DNA from: Omphiscola glabra | Taxonomy: Eukaryota > Mollusca > Gastropoda > Lymnaeidae | Length of the DNA stretch: 64,000 nucleotides | Assembly (NCBI GenBank): GCA_964017045.1 | Contig: OZ024799.1 | Span: 29,027,596-29,091,595 of the forward strand | Direction: 5' to 3' | In this document: positions 50,568 through 62,567 of the stretch, in pieces | Position numbering within the stretch: position 1 is the stretch's first letter | Layout of the letters: the number at the start of each line of letters is the position of its first letter | Translations under genes and position numbers: made by a program | Notes under the pieces: model-generated | Told to the model about the DNA's origin: nothing | Database searches by the model: none | Seen by the model: only the letters and a program-made list of their open reading frames with translations

Positions 50568-50690
50568 ATGGGGAAGCAGAAAGAGGGGAAAATTGTTCTT
50601 GTGACCAAGTGCAGGCAAAACAAAATTACAAAATAAAGTATGTTCTGATCAGCGAGGAATGTCAGCAGGCTTCTTAGGCAGCAGTATAGT
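50568..50690. repeat. Weak copy of the GGGGGAGAAACTGC dispersed repeat
   Basis: Partial similarity to 33290-33500 and 43937-44150 (GGGGAAGCAG, ATCAGCGAGGAATGTCAGCAG). Confidence 0.35.
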
Positions 50691-50972
50691 GGAATCTTAT
50701 CACAATAAATATAGTCATATCAATGTAGCAGCGTCGTTCGAGTACGGCAACGCCTCTAAACATAAATAGAACGATCTTTACTATCGCATTATCTGTATGA
50801 GGATGTCACTATAGTCTGAGTTAGACCTATGCACACGCCCCTCCATACATCTGTCAACTTGATACCATTTATTGTATTCACCTTTCATGTATCGTGTCAG
50901 CCGAGAACCGTAAACAAATCAGCGCCTCTACAGCGAAACAGTGAAACCGACCATCAAGAATCTGACACTACA

Positions 50973-51125
50973 CCAGTGGCGTAGCTATGCCTAGTGTCAC
51001 GTGGGTCGGGCCAAGAACCTTATCGTCTCCTTCCAAGAAAAAAGATACTAATTATCTCCCTCTATGTAAAGAATAAAAAGGGCCGCCCGAGGCGGACGCC
51101 CCCCCCCCTTTTTCCACCCCGCCTT
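50973..51125. mobile_element. CAGTGGCGTAGC-family fragment
   Basis: Starts CAGTGGCGTAGCTATGCC and holds GGGCCGCCCGAGGCGGACGC with a C tract. No matching right end was seen. Confidence 0.45.
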
Positions 51126-51304
51126 CATGAGCTACTTACACGATATTTTGTTTAACGTTAAAGTTCAACTTTTCCACGCCCAGAGTCCTTCACTTTCAGT
51201 TTTTTTCTTTTATTTATCTCCCCCTTCTTTTAAAGTGAAAGCTATCGGGAATTTTCGGCGTTTCTTTTTTTTTTGTTTCTTTCTTGCTTTAAAACGTGTA
51301 TGTT

Positions 51305-51660
51305 ATTAGCAGTAGAGATAACAAACCGATGAAACTACCATGACATCAATTAACGTGTCATATAGAACTATGAGAACATTAAAAATTGTATGCTCATAGT
51401 TCATAAGCTGTATAGATAACAAACTGATGAAATTACCATGACATCAATAAACGTTTCATATAGAACTTTAAAACTTGTATGTTATTAGCAGTAGAGATAA
51501 CAAACCGATGAAATTACCATGACATCAATTAACGTTTCATATAGAACTTTAAAACTTGTATGTTCATACTTCATAAGCAGTAGAGATAACAAACTGATGA
51601 AATTACCACGAAAATCAATTAATGTTTCATATAGAACTTTGAAACTTATGACATTTTTTA
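51305..51660. repeat. ~100-bp tandem repeat, about 4 degenerate copies
   Basis: The unit contains GTAGAGATAACAAACCGATG, AAATTACCATGACATCAAT and ACGTTTCATATAGAACTTT. Spacing varies by about 10 bp among copies. Confidence 0.8.
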
Positions 51661-52099
51661 ACTTCATGTTTGTAACCTCATGTCTGTCACTTCATATTTG
51701 TAACTTATAGTTTGTCACTTTATGTTTGTCACTTTATTTTTTTTAACCCAATGGTTTAAAATAATTGTATATATTTTAAAAATGTTTCCGTAAAGATTAT
51801 TAATGTTTCAGTAAATTTGATATTTTATTGCTTTGGCCAACCCGGCACCAGGATCTTATACGACGTTGCTATGGGACACAATGGATGTCAGATCCACAAG
51901 TTGAACAGCTGCTAAACACAATGTTTTACTGAGACCCTTTATTAGTTGAATATTTATCAAACCTGAAAAATATTAACGATATAATTAAGAGACATGCAGA
52001 AACAAACAGTTGAGAACATTTGTTTTTGTTATTATACAGCTGTTCTTTATTACATAAATGTATTTTATTTTAATGTCACGATTATGTCTCTTTTGATAA

Positions 52100-52172
52100 T
52101 ATTTTGATGTACAGCGCGGTGAGCCAAGCCCTAGGCTGGTGTACCGCACTATAGAAGGCCACTAATAATAAT
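52100..52172 (+). mobile_element. LINE 3' UTR remnant, second copy
   Basis: GTACAGCGCGGTGAGCCAAG and CCTAGGCTGGTGTACCGCAC match the 3' UTR of the LINE at 34549-34925, again ending in AATAATAA. Confidence 0.75.
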
Positions 52173-52519
52173 TTTAAAAAGAATTTTTTTAAAGTAAAGA
52201 TGCGAGTGAGAATGAGAAATTGGGAAAATATACGCTTAGTATTAAATTTGTTTCTTTTTTTTTTGGTGGGGGTGGGGGCTGGGGTGTCTCCCATGATTTC
52301 CGCTCGAAATTATTTCCGTTCGAAAAATATTCCATCGTAAAAATTGGTTTCGAACAAATTGGTTTCGCACTAATAGCCAGATAAGGTCATAAGCGGCGTA
52401 TGGAATCAAGTTGGAACAGCCCCCCCCCCCCCCCAACTGGACTATAATGACAGTAAACACAATTTAATGACCAGCAATATTGTGTCGCGCCAATCAAATC
52501 TTTAGAACCTAAGAATGTT

Positions 52520-52672
52520 CACTGCTGGATGCCTTCGGTTGTTATAACACGGGCGATGAGTTCACGCCCAACAGTGTTAAATGTGTATGTTTTCATGCTG
52601 GATGACTTCGGTTGTTATAACACATGCGATGAGTTCACGCCTAACAGTGTTAAATATAAATGTTTTCATGGA
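52520..52672. repeat. ~74-bp tandem duplication
   Basis: GCTGGATGCCTTCGGTTGTT and GAGTTCACGCCCAACAGTGT recur with few changes at about 52597 onward. Confidence 0.85.
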
Positions 52673-52834
52673 CTTCCGTCACATCAAATACACGTTTCTG
52701 TTGTCATGTGCAGCCAGGACGGAATTAACACTTTTGGGCGCTCTAAGCACTTACATTTTTTCGTGCCCACCATATTATAACTAACTCAAAATATCAAGAA
52801 ATGTGAACCGTAAAATAAAACTTGAATGAGATAA

Positions 52835-54470
52835 ACAGAAGTTGCACTTATGATAGAACAGACGTTGCACTTAAGATAGAACAGAACTTACACTTATGGT
52901 GGAACAGACCTTGCATTTCAGATAGAACAGAACTTGCACTTAAAATAGAACAGAACTTGCACATAAGGTGGAAGAGAACTTGCACTTAAGATAGAACAGA
53001 ACTTGCACTTATGGTGGAAGAGAACTTGCACTTAAAGTGGAACGGACCTTGCATGTCAGATAGAACAGAACTTGCACTTTAGATAGAACAGAACTTGCAC
53101 TTATGGTGGAAGAGAACTTGCACTTAAGGTGGAACAGACCTTGCATGTCAGATTGAACAGAACTTGCACTTAAGATAGAACAGAACTTGCACTTAATTTT
53201 GAACAGAGCTTACACTTAAGATAGAACAGAAGTTGCAATTAAGGCTTATAGTGGAACATAACTTACACTTAAGATAGAACAGAACTTGCACTTAAGACAG
53301 AACAGAACTTACACTTATAGTAGAACTTGCACTTAAGATAGAAAAATACATTAAACTTAAGATAGAGCACAACTTGCACTTAAGATAGAAAAGAATTTGT
53401 ACTTAAGATAGAACACAACTTGCACTTAAGGTGGAACAGAATAGAACTTAAAGTGGAACAGTCCTTGCATTTAAAATAGAACAGAACTTGCACTTAAGGT
53501 GGAACAGAGCTTACACTTAAGATAGAGCAGAACTTGCACTTAAGACAGAACAGAACTTACACTTATAGTAGATCTTGCACTTAAGATAGAAAAGAACTTA
53601 CACTTAAGATAGAACACAACTTGCACTTAAGATAGAACACAACTTGCACTTAAGGTGGAACAGAATTTAACTTAAAGTGGAACAGAACTTGCACTTAAGG
53701 TGGAACAGAACTTACACTTAATTTTGAACAGAGCTTACACTTAAGATAGAACAGAACTTGCACTTAAGACATAACATAACTTAAACTTATAGTAGAACTT
53801 GCACTTAAGATAGAAAAGAACTTACACTTAAGATAGAACACAACTTGCACTTAAGATAGAACATAACTTGCACTTAAGATAGATCACAACTTGCACTTAA
53901 GGTGGAACAGATCTTGCACTTAAGTTGGAACAGAACTTGCACTTAAGATAGAACAGATCTTGCACTTAAGTTGGAACAGAACTTGCACTTAAGATAGAAC
54001 AGAACTTGCACTTAATTTTGAACAGAGCTTACACTTAAGATAGAACAGAAGTTGCACTTAAGGCTTACAGTGGAACAGAACGTACACTTAAGATAGAACA
54101 GAACTTTCACTTAAGACAGAACAGAAGGCACACTTATAGTAGAACTTGCACTTAAGATAGAAAAGAACTTACACTTAAGATAGAAAAGAACTTACACTTA
54201 AGATAGAACACAACTTGCACTTAAGACAGAAAAGAACTTACACTTAAGATAGAACACAACTTGCACTTAAGATAGAACACAACTTGCACTTAAGATAGAA
54301 CACAACTTGCACTTAAGATAGAACACAACTTGCACTTAAGATAGAACACAACTTGCACTTAAGATAGAACAAAACTTGCACCTAAGATAGAACACAACTT
54401 GCACTTAAGATAGAACACAACTTGCACTTAAGATAGAACACAACTTGCACTTAAGAAAGAATAAAATTTA
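52835..54470. repeat. 1.6-kb degenerate ~22-24-bp satellite-like array
   Basis: Unit core ACTTGCACTTAAGATAGAAC with variants (GTGGAACAG, AGACAGAACAG, ATTTTGAACAG). Blocks of several units recur in the same order, for example the ATTTTGAACAGAGCTTACAC variant near 53190, 53722 and 54020, which suggests higher-order duplication. About 70 units are present. Confidence 0.93.
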
Positions 54471-54664
54471 AAACAGATGTTCTCCTGCATTTTCTGTCTT
54501 CTATCACATCAACAGAACTAACTTTCCGCAACACACCTGCTTCTATACTCGGGAAAGTTAAAGCATCCGACCTGCCTCAATGCAGCATGTCGGTCTCTTG
54601 GGGTTTTGTTTGAAAATATACTGTAACTGAGGAAGTGAGCGTTCCCCTGAGCAAAGCGTTCTCA

Positions 54665-55087
54665 TTATTGTAAAGAGTATATGAAGGGCTGAGTAGAAAA
54701 AGTACTTAAGTTACAATTTTCCAAAAATGAGCTAAGACAGGCATTATATTTGAATACTTTCCCTAAATCATTCCTGTAAATATAATTCATGAAAAAATGC
54801 CCACAAGTGTTTGATTCAGAGTTACCTCGAGCAGATTTTAATGTATCTAAATAAGAATTTAAAAATTTTAAAGTCATTTTTCTCAAAACTTCAAAAATAC
54901 GCTTAAGTACTTTTTCTACTCGGCCCTTCATATGGAACCCACCATCAACATTTGGAAAGGCGCACTCAATATTATCTTCTACTATCATTAGTGTAAAGTT
55001 TTGAATGAATGCATATTTTTGTTTACAGATTTTGTTCAGTAAATGTATGCCGCGCATAAAAATGACTCTGGTAAAGTTCAGCTGCAA
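54665..55087 (-). other. Open frame of 140 codons with an internal inverted repeat, unidentified
   Basis: The frame is open on the minus strand, but I recognise no family. It spans two inverted copies of a ~31-bp motif, ATATGAAGGG(C/T)(C/T)GAGTAG and AAAAAGTACTTAAG, at 54678-54708 and 54903-54935. Just left (about 54625-54660) GAGGAAGTGAGCGTTCCCCT GAGCAAAGCGTTCTC resembles terminal sequences of some retroelements. A mobile-element remnant is likelier than a gene. Confidence 0.3.
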
Positions 55088-55164
55088 AATTAGAATTAAC
55101 GTCCTCCGGGTGAGTATTAATATGTTTTTTTATAAATTCAGGAAATACGTGACACTTTCAAATG

Positions 55165-55235
55165 ATAGTATGGTAATAGTATGGTAATAGTAGGGTAATA
55201 GTATGGTAATAGTAGGGTAGTAGTATGTGACACGT
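55165..55235. repeat. Short AGTATGGTAAT / AGTAGGGTAAT repeat
   Basis: About six 11-bp units. Confidence 0.8.
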
Positions 55236-55379
55236 ATTTTAGTATGGACAATCTCAATCCTATAACTTTTATAGACCTCTCATATGTTTTACATCTCAGT
55301 CTGTAGTGTATCGATAATTGCAGGAAAAGTAAAAAGTATTATGCATAATTTGTCTCTAGTATTTAGGTGTACGTCTCGT

Positions 55380-55745
55380 CCATCATTGGGTACTTTTGAT
55401 CTATCTTTGGGTACTTCTGGTCCATCACCATGATTGGGTACTTCTGGTCCATCAACATCTTTGGGTACTTCTGGTCAATCACCATCATTGGTACTTCTGG
55501 TCCATCACCATCATTGGGTACTACTGGCCCATCACCATCATTGAGTACTTCTGGTCCATCAACATCTTTGGGTACTTCTGGTCCATCAACATCATTGGTA
55601 CTTCTGGTCCATCATCATCATTGGGTACTTCTTGTCCATCACCATCATTGGTACTTCTCGTCTATCACCATCATTGGGTTCTTCTGGTCCATCACAATCA
55701 TTGGGTACTTCTGGTCCATCACCATCATTGGATACTTCTCGTCTT
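55380..55745. repeat. ~29-bp minisatellite, about 12 copies
   Basis: Unit GGTACTTCTGGTCCATCACC followed by ATCATTG, with frequent single-base length changes so all frames drift. Confidence 0.92.
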
Positions 55746-56599
55746 ATTGATTTGAAAAGGTAAAGAATTGTGACTTTTTGTAATTTAAAACAAAACTCAA
55801 AAGTTGACATCATTTGGTTGATTATTTAAAAAAAGCGAGCAGTCAAATTAATTATACTACATTCTTTAATCTTTGAAGATTGCAGAGTATGTGGATAAGA
55901 AAACAAGTAACGGGGTTGCCAACCCAAACAGAACTCATTGGGGATAACCGGTCCCACACTGTCCACTTTGTGTCTCCCGTCCTCCCAAGCTATCTTGTCT
56001 ACCATGTACTACCATAAACTCTGCCGATGTCAGGTTAACCACTCCCTCATCTACAGTACTTTTGTCCCGTACCTACGCCCAAGGTTTCCCTTCTCAGCCC
56101 TTGTCGTTTGTGACATAATCAAAGAAAAATGCTATTTATTTTTAACATAAACTATTTTATATTCATAGTGACAAATTGTAAATATTAATATTTTAAAAAA
56201 TAAATGTATATTTCCTGGGGAGGGGGGTCATGTAACACACCTGACCCATGCTGCGGGGGCCACTAAATTTTACATTTCTTATGATGATCCTTCTGGTGTA
56301 AAGCAAGCAAGAAGACAAACGCCAAGATGAGTTGATAAGTTTCAATTCAAAAAAAATTTGTACAATTTCTTTCTCTCTTTTTTTTAAATATTTTTTTTTT
56401 TACAAAACGGGCATCCTAATTAGGATGCCTGTTTAAAATCTTTAAATTTAAAATACATTTTAGGTCTAATTTCCACGGACTGTCCGTAAATTTGCGGACC
56501 ATTGGCACAATTTAAAGTTGCCTCTTTAATATTTTAAAATATTGTATGGATTTTTAACTCTATTGATCCTCATGTCTTTTTCTGAGTTTCGATACATCC

Positions 56600-56850
56600 G
56601 ATGTCTCAAAGCGTAGTAAAACCTCCATACATCGTATGATGTACTTGCCGTCTCTATCGACCTTATGAGATCATTTTGTCAACCCTGATGTACTTGCCAA
56701 CTCTATTGACCTTATGAGATCATTTGTCAACTCTATTGTACTAGCCAACTCCACTGACCTTATGAGATCATGTGTCAACTCTGATGTACTTACCATCTCC
56801 ATTGATCTTATGAGATCAGTTGTCAACTCTGATGTATTTGAGAGTCTTTT
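56600..56850. repeat. ~45-bp tandem repeat, about 5 copies
   Basis: Unit contains TTATGAGATCATTTGTCAAC and TCTGATGTACTTGCC. Confidence 0.85.
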
Positions 56851-56934
56851 AGTCAATTTTTTGTGTAGTCATTTGACGACATTTGAAGGTCAATATTTGT
56901 ATAGATTGTGGTTGTATTCAAGAGCAAATTATTG

Positions 56935-57318
56935 CCTACTGTAGTATTTCCTACTGTAGTTTGCATACTATAGTATTGTCTACTGTAGTATTTCCTACTG
57001 TAGCATTGCCGACTGTAATATTGCTATTGTAGTATTTCATACTGAGTATTTCCTACTGTAATATTTCCTTCTGTAGTATTTCTTACTTTAGTATTTCCTA
57101 CTGTAGTATTTCCTACCGTATTATTTCCTACTATAGTATTGCCTACTGTAGTATTTCCTACTGTAGTATTTCCTACTGTAGTATTTAATACTATAGTATT
57201 GCCTACTGTAGTATTTCCTACTGTAGTATTTCCTACTGTATTATTGCATACTGTAGTGTTTTCTACTGTAGTATTTCCTACTGTAGTATTGCCACAATAG
57301 TATTTTTACCTACTGTAG
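56935..57318. repeat. 15-bp minisatellite, about 25 copies
   Basis: Unit TACTGTAGTATTTCC with variants (TATAGTATTGCC). Confidence 0.95.
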
Positions 57319-57368
57319 TCTGCGGTTAATTTGTTGGTCTTTTGACAAATAAATTTAGAGAAGTGACC

Positions 57369-57521
57369 CAGTGACGTCTTTTGGGCTAGCGCCACCTGGG
57401 ACGGGTCAAGATTTTTCCCGCCGCCTCTTCTAAAAAAACAAACAGCATTTGGTCCATATAAAGCAATAAATTGCCGCCCCTGGTGGACCACTCCCTCCAC
57501 ACCCCCTTACTACGCCATTGA
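57369..57521. mobile_element. Possible CAGTGRCGT-type MITE
   Basis: The left end CAGTGACGTCTTTTGGG faces the reversed right end CAATGGCGTAGTAAGGGG. Flanks AAGTGACC / AATAAACC agree only partly, so insertion boundaries are not proven. Confidence 0.4.
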
Positions 57522-58674
57522 ATAAACCTATATCGCGTATAATCAGTTTAAGAAATTTCATCTTACCAGAATTCGGGAAAATGGAAACTATAGGGTAAAC
57601 AATTAGGAATGAAAACCACGGCAAACCAACTAACAACAAAAAAAAAAAACAAACATACGTACCCAATTCTCCTCAAGTGAAACTCAAAGAGCAAAAAGAC
57701 AAAAAATAAAACAACAACAGCAACAAAGAAACAAAAAAGACCCCACCCCCCAAACCAAACCCCCAAAGTCTTCAGAGACAACTACAAATAATTACATTAC
57801 ATTCTTATACTATCATTAAAACTATATTTTACGATATAATAATTGAATTGTTAGAAATGTTTATCTTATTTTGGTGCAGTATTGATGGAAGTGAAGAGGA
57901 GAGTGTATTGACAAAGACGTCTTGTTCTGCTTGCTAATCCACATCTCTTATATATATAAGTTCAATGGGAATATAATATATAGCTTCTGGTATGGCTGCT
58001 TCCTTTCACAACCGATCAACCCCCTACTCAAAATGTTTTATATAAATAGACCCCATTTAAAAACTGCCCTATATTAAGTCCTAGCTTCAAATAATTCACA
58101 ATGTGTGGCATGAGATAAAAAAAAATCTTTACGATTATCCACTAATCAATTGCGAGGTCAATTTGGAAATTTAATTTTTTATTTAAGACTTTAAAAAAAA
58201 TTGTATAAAGTATGTAAAGTTGTTTGGCGTAACCAAAGCACGCCCTTCACTATCACCCCTCTGCTGGCACATGCGCAGACAGGAGCGGCCTCGTAACCCC
58301 CCCCCCCCCCCCCCCGATGGCGCATGCGTAGACAGGTGCGTCCTCTTTACCACCCAATGTCACTTTCGTTTGGTCTTTAGTAGGAAAAGAATTTTAAGCT
58401 CCGCTGGTTATAGTGGAGAAATGAGATTAAAGGCATCTGCGATCGGAATCGGAAATTGGGGGGGGGGGGGGTGAAACGCCAAAATTAGGTTAAAATAAAA
58501 CTGTTACCATAATGCTTTATGGTGGGGACTTACAGTAGCATCGATAGAGGGTGGGGGGGCCGCAAACCGCTCCCAGTGGGGTGACACCAGTTAGGATAGG
58601 TGCAAGGTTGATATAGCTTTGCTTGAGTCGTTTTCCTAATAAATTAAAACTAAATAAAAGGGAAGGATGCCACC

Positions 58675-58885
58675 AAGTTACCACTATAGCAACTAGAAAA
58701 GTGTGCCACCATAGCGGGGCTACATGAGAGCTGGGTGCCACCAGAGCAGGGATCCACCAAGCTATCACTATAGAGCAGGTTGCAACTAGAGAAGTGTGCC
58801 ACCATAGCGGGGCTACATGAGAGATGGGTGCCACCAGAGCAGAAATCCAACAAAACAGGGTGCCACTACAGCAAATTGCCACCAG
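58675..58885. repeat. ~93-bp duplication
   Basis: GTGTGCCACCATAGCGGGGC and TACATGAGAG.TGGGTGCCAC occur at about 58701 and 58794. Confidence 0.8.
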
Positions 58886-58995
58886 ACAAAGTTCACCCCT
58901 GGAGGAGTCCACAAGGAAGTCTAGAAAGGGGGGGGGGGGATGATAACATGAATTCCCCTTGCTTTTTTTTTACACCAACCCTATTGACGCCCCTG

Positions 58996-59206
58996 TAGAG
59001 GCGTAGCGAAGGGGGGGGGGGCAGGGGGGACATATGGCCCCTGGCGCCAGCTAGTTAGGGGCGCCAAAATGTGCTTTGATATTATTTTATTGATGAAAAT
59101 AAAGGGTTTGAGGGTTCAAAAAAGACAAAAGGGGCGCTTTAAAATTAATCTTGTCCCTGGGCGCGAATCTCGTCCCCGGGCGCCAAACACTTCAGCTGCG
59201 CCTCTG
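58996..59206. mobile_element. 211-bp hAT-like MITE with perfect 8-bp target duplication
   Basis: Flanked by CGCCCCTG (58988-58995, 59207-59214). Ends TAGAGGCGTAGCGAAG and, reversed, CAGAGGCGCAGCTGAAG. It contains a G tract just inside the left end. Its middle (GTTTGAGGGTTCA, AATTAATCTTGTCCC) recalls 2885-2945. Confidence 0.8.
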
Positions 59207-60073
59207 CGCCCCTGGTGACTTCCAAGTATTTATCCGTGATTAGGTCGAATAAGGATTGAAAAAAAGGGGTGGGAGGTGGGTTATAATAGCAACTATATGA
59301 GGTGGGCGGGGTATTCAATTATGTCCCAGTATAAAAGAGGACGGGATTATTTTTAACTGTGTGGCAGTAACCGTTTTATATATTTTAGTTTAGGTTGTAA
59401 TTTTTCAAAGGATGCATCACTGGTTTATGACTTGAATGAACATCTTGCCAAATTGTGCGCCGTGTGTCACAGAAGTGGCGAGTTCATAAGTCAAGCTTCA
59501 CAATGTATATATATATATATATATATACTATATAAACATGGTTATTTTAATCATTAAAAAATAATAATGAATAATTTTTATTTTTTTAATGAATATTTTA
59601 TTATATTGCCCTTAGTGCTAATACTTATTAAGACTTGAAAACTATGAATCATAGAAGAACTTAGAGAATAAAAAACACGGCCATATAAGGGTTATTTAGT
59701 ATAGATTTTAACTTAATAGAGATATTAACCTATTGATTGAAGGTTAATATATTGTTCAGTTTTCTTACACAAACAGAAAATGAGAAAAATTATCTAACGT
59801 GTTTTATAAATAGAAACGTAAAAAAAGAGAGAGAGAGAGAGAGAGATTTCAAAGTAACATCAATTGATTCATTATTTCATTGAAGAAACCGACATCTCAA
59901 GAGTTGGCTTTACAGACATCTTTAGAGTTGCTTTCGCGCGTTTTATAGCGTGTTTTTTTTTTATTTTGAAGCATATTCCAGGAATTTCCAGGAAAAATGG
60001 ATTCAGATTTATTTTAAAGTGTTACAATATTTGGTTACATTTCCTAGCGGCCCAAGCTACAGCAATCGTGGCC

Positions 60074-60152
60074 ATGGATCTTTGCCGAAGCTTACCGATG
60101 GGCATCATTTACGTTTTGTTCTCAGTACTTTTGTCTTTAACACCTGCACAAG
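60074..60152 (+). CDS. Putative first coding exon with signal peptide (partial gene)
   Basis: ATG in a good context (GCCATGG) opens MDLCRSLPMGIIYVLFSVLL followed by SLTPAQ, a typical signal peptide: short polar start, 11-12 hydrophobic residues, small residues near the end. The exon would stop at a good donor, CACAAG before GTAAGA, phase 1. A TATATA-rich tract with CTATATAAA lies at about 59507-59535. No downstream exon was recognised before the window ends, so the product is unknown. A chance hydrophobic ORF is possible. Confidence 0.4.
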
Positions 60153-60489
60153 GTAAGAATATATATATTTTTTAAATTTATATTGTAAGATATTTTTTTT
60201 TGGTTTAAACTTAATTTTGCGTGTGATCTGAATTTTTTTTACTGTCTGTGGGCATCTATGGCAGCCCTCCACTGAAGCTTCACACTATTTTTGTCAGATA
60301 ACATTTTGGTTATCTGCAACAAATCGTGTTTGTACAGAGCCGCTCAAATAAAACTGAAAAATAGTTAAGTAATTACTATGAAGAACACGCATTCAAAATA
60401 GTCCATACACATAATGTTGATTTTGGCGCATAAATAATTTTCGTTCAAAAAGCTGTACCGGCTGTACTCACTCCTAATTTACTTTTAAT

Positions 60490-60651
60490 ACAGCAAAACC
60501 CTAGCCCCCCCCCCCCACCCCTGGCGGCAATTGTTTTCTTTATTTACATGGAGGGGCGGCATTTCCGTTCAACTGCGGAGATTTTCCGTGGAAGTGGGTG
60601 GCTCAATTCTTCACCCACCCTAAGGTGGCACTTACCCTAGCTACGCCACTG
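60490..60651 (-). mobile_element. CAGTGGCGTAGC-family element, minus orientation
   Basis: On the minus strand it begins CAGTGGCGTAGCTAGGGTAA and holds GAAAATCTCCGCAGTTGAAC and GGCGGCA, ending near a C13 tract. It matches 3030-3136. Confidence 0.55.
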
Positions 60652-60825
60652 CTATCATTGATTAACATTACAAGTATAAGAATTGAACAGCGACTTGTGA
60701 ATTTAACAAGGGCGGCTGTTCCGCAGCATAAATGTCATAAGGCTGTAAAATGGATACTAAATAGTTTTTGTCTTTAAATTAAGATCACAAAAGTCGATCT
60801 GAAATCTAGTGACATTGTTTGCGTC

Positions 60826-61005
60826 TCAACTCAGACTTTGCACAGATAGCATTAGAGTCAGACTTTGCACAGATAGCGTTAGAGTCAGACTTTGCACAGA
60901 TAGCTTTTGAGTCAGACTTTGCACTGATAGCTTTAGAGTCAGACTTTGCACAGATAGCTTTAGAGTCAGACTTTGCACAGATAGCTTTAGAATCGGCCTT
61001 AAAAC
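60826..61005. repeat. 27-bp minisatellite, about 6-7 copies
   Basis: Unit GTCAGACTTTGCACAGATAG then CTTTAGA. Confidence 0.93.
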
Positions 61006-61324
61006 CTTTTTAAATCGTCAGAGTATTTATCGTATTCAACGCAGTCAACCCCACGCTTCGTTTGCCCCATTTCATTTCATCACTTGTTTCTGCTTCATTC
61101 ACTCCAGTTTGCGTTGAACCAGTGGTTCCCAAACATTTTTTGACAAGTCTCAGGATATAAATTCATCTTTAGTGCCCCTGTTATAAAAATGTACATAACA
61201 GTTTACAGGACCCTTAAATAGAAAATAATTGCACAATCTAATATCATCGGGTAACAGTTGCTGGGTATTTAACTTCCATACCAATACACGATTTTACCTC
61301 AATTAATTCAATAATGCTTAATAA

Positions 61325-61665
61325 GAACAAGCTATGGTTGCTGGGTGACCAAGTTGATGGTCTGGAGTTCAATCCCCACTAAAACCCAGTTAAAAACATC
61401 ACCAGCACCCCGAGGGGATGGGACTCGCTAACCTTGAATGGCAACCCCTCTAAGAGAAGGAAACTCTGAATTCAAAACCCGTAGGCGGATAGATTGATGT
61501 TCCCTTGGGTTTATCCAGCGGCAAAAATGGAGAGAGGCGATTTTTTTGGGAACCAGCTTATAATCCTAGAAGAATAATCCCAAGCCTTGTGGATTTCGTC
61601 CTGCGGGGTCTAGACCATCGTCACCTTGTGACGGACGGATGCCAGCCAAAAAAAACGAGAAAAAA
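61325..61665 (+). mobile_element. tRNA-derived SINE-like repeat
   Basis: It begins with a box-A-like TGGTTGCTGGGTGACCAAGT and a box-B-like GGAGTTCAATCCCC about 30 bases on. A body follows (CTCTAAGAGAAGGAAACTCTG, GCGGGGTCTAGACCATCGTC, CTTGTGACGGACGGATGCCA) ending in an A-rich tail (about 61650-61670). Internal promoter plus A-rich end fit a SINE; the body matches no family I can name with certainty. Confidence 0.6.
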
Positions 61666-61967
61666 ATAAGCTTTACCACAGTAATATACATTATAATTAC
61701 TTAGCAAGCGTTCAAAAATCTAAAGCCTTCATTGGTCAATATTTCTTACCGTGATGTACACGGTTGGTAAAGTGATAGCTCTTTAATGTCTCTCAGAGGA
61801 GGATTAGTTCGCTAGTATTAAAATAACTCATATTTCTATGTTCTTTATTTGCTTGGCGCAAAGTTTAAAGACAGCACTAAAGCCAGCCATCCCCCAAATA
61901 CAATTTCGGAATATGCAATAACGAGATAAAAAAAACTCTAACGAAATTCTCCGTTTGCAGTCAAAAC

Positions 61968-62150
61968 TCTCTGTACCATGTCGTTAACTTTTGCTTCTGT
62001 TCCTTATAAACCTCTCGGTACAATGTCGTTAACTTTTGCTTCTGTTCCATTTCAAAGCTCTCGCTACCAGATCTTTCATTTTTTTGCTCTGTTCCTTATC
62101 ATAACTCTCGGTACCATGTCGTTAACTTTTGCTTCTGTTTCATATCATAT
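61968..62150. repeat. ~43-bp tandem repeat, about 4 copies
   Basis: Unit contains CTCGGTACCATGTCGTTAAC and TTTTGCTTCTGTTCC. Confidence 0.85.
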
Positions 62151-62567
62151 TTGGATTAACCCGTTCTCCAGTTCACCAACCACCACACATTTAAAAAAAA
62201 AACGTATTTATCACACAGTCTGAGATTTACATTAAGAGAAAATTAATTAAATCGCTCAGACAAGCTAGTACAGCAACACGTTGAAAGATTCAGAACATGT
62301 TTGCAAACAATCGTCTGACATCCCACATTGTATGACATCCCATACGTCTCTTCGTACTCAGACTTGCATGAAGATTTAGAAAGTATAAATCTATGTGGCC
62401 AATATTACACTTACATTTAAATAACAGTTCATACCAATTAATCAAGAAATAGTTTTGCTCCCAATTTCCATGTGATTGAGCAGAGTCTCCTGCAACTGCT
62501 AATGGGTTTTGATTTAATTTAGTAAATTATTTCTGATCAATAAGGCATTTCGTGTGTGTTGTCCTTG

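Noticed and set aside
58517..58998. 131-codon minus-strand ORF and partners
   Set aside because: Overlaps a 93-bp duplication and G tracts; repetitive peptide without known family.
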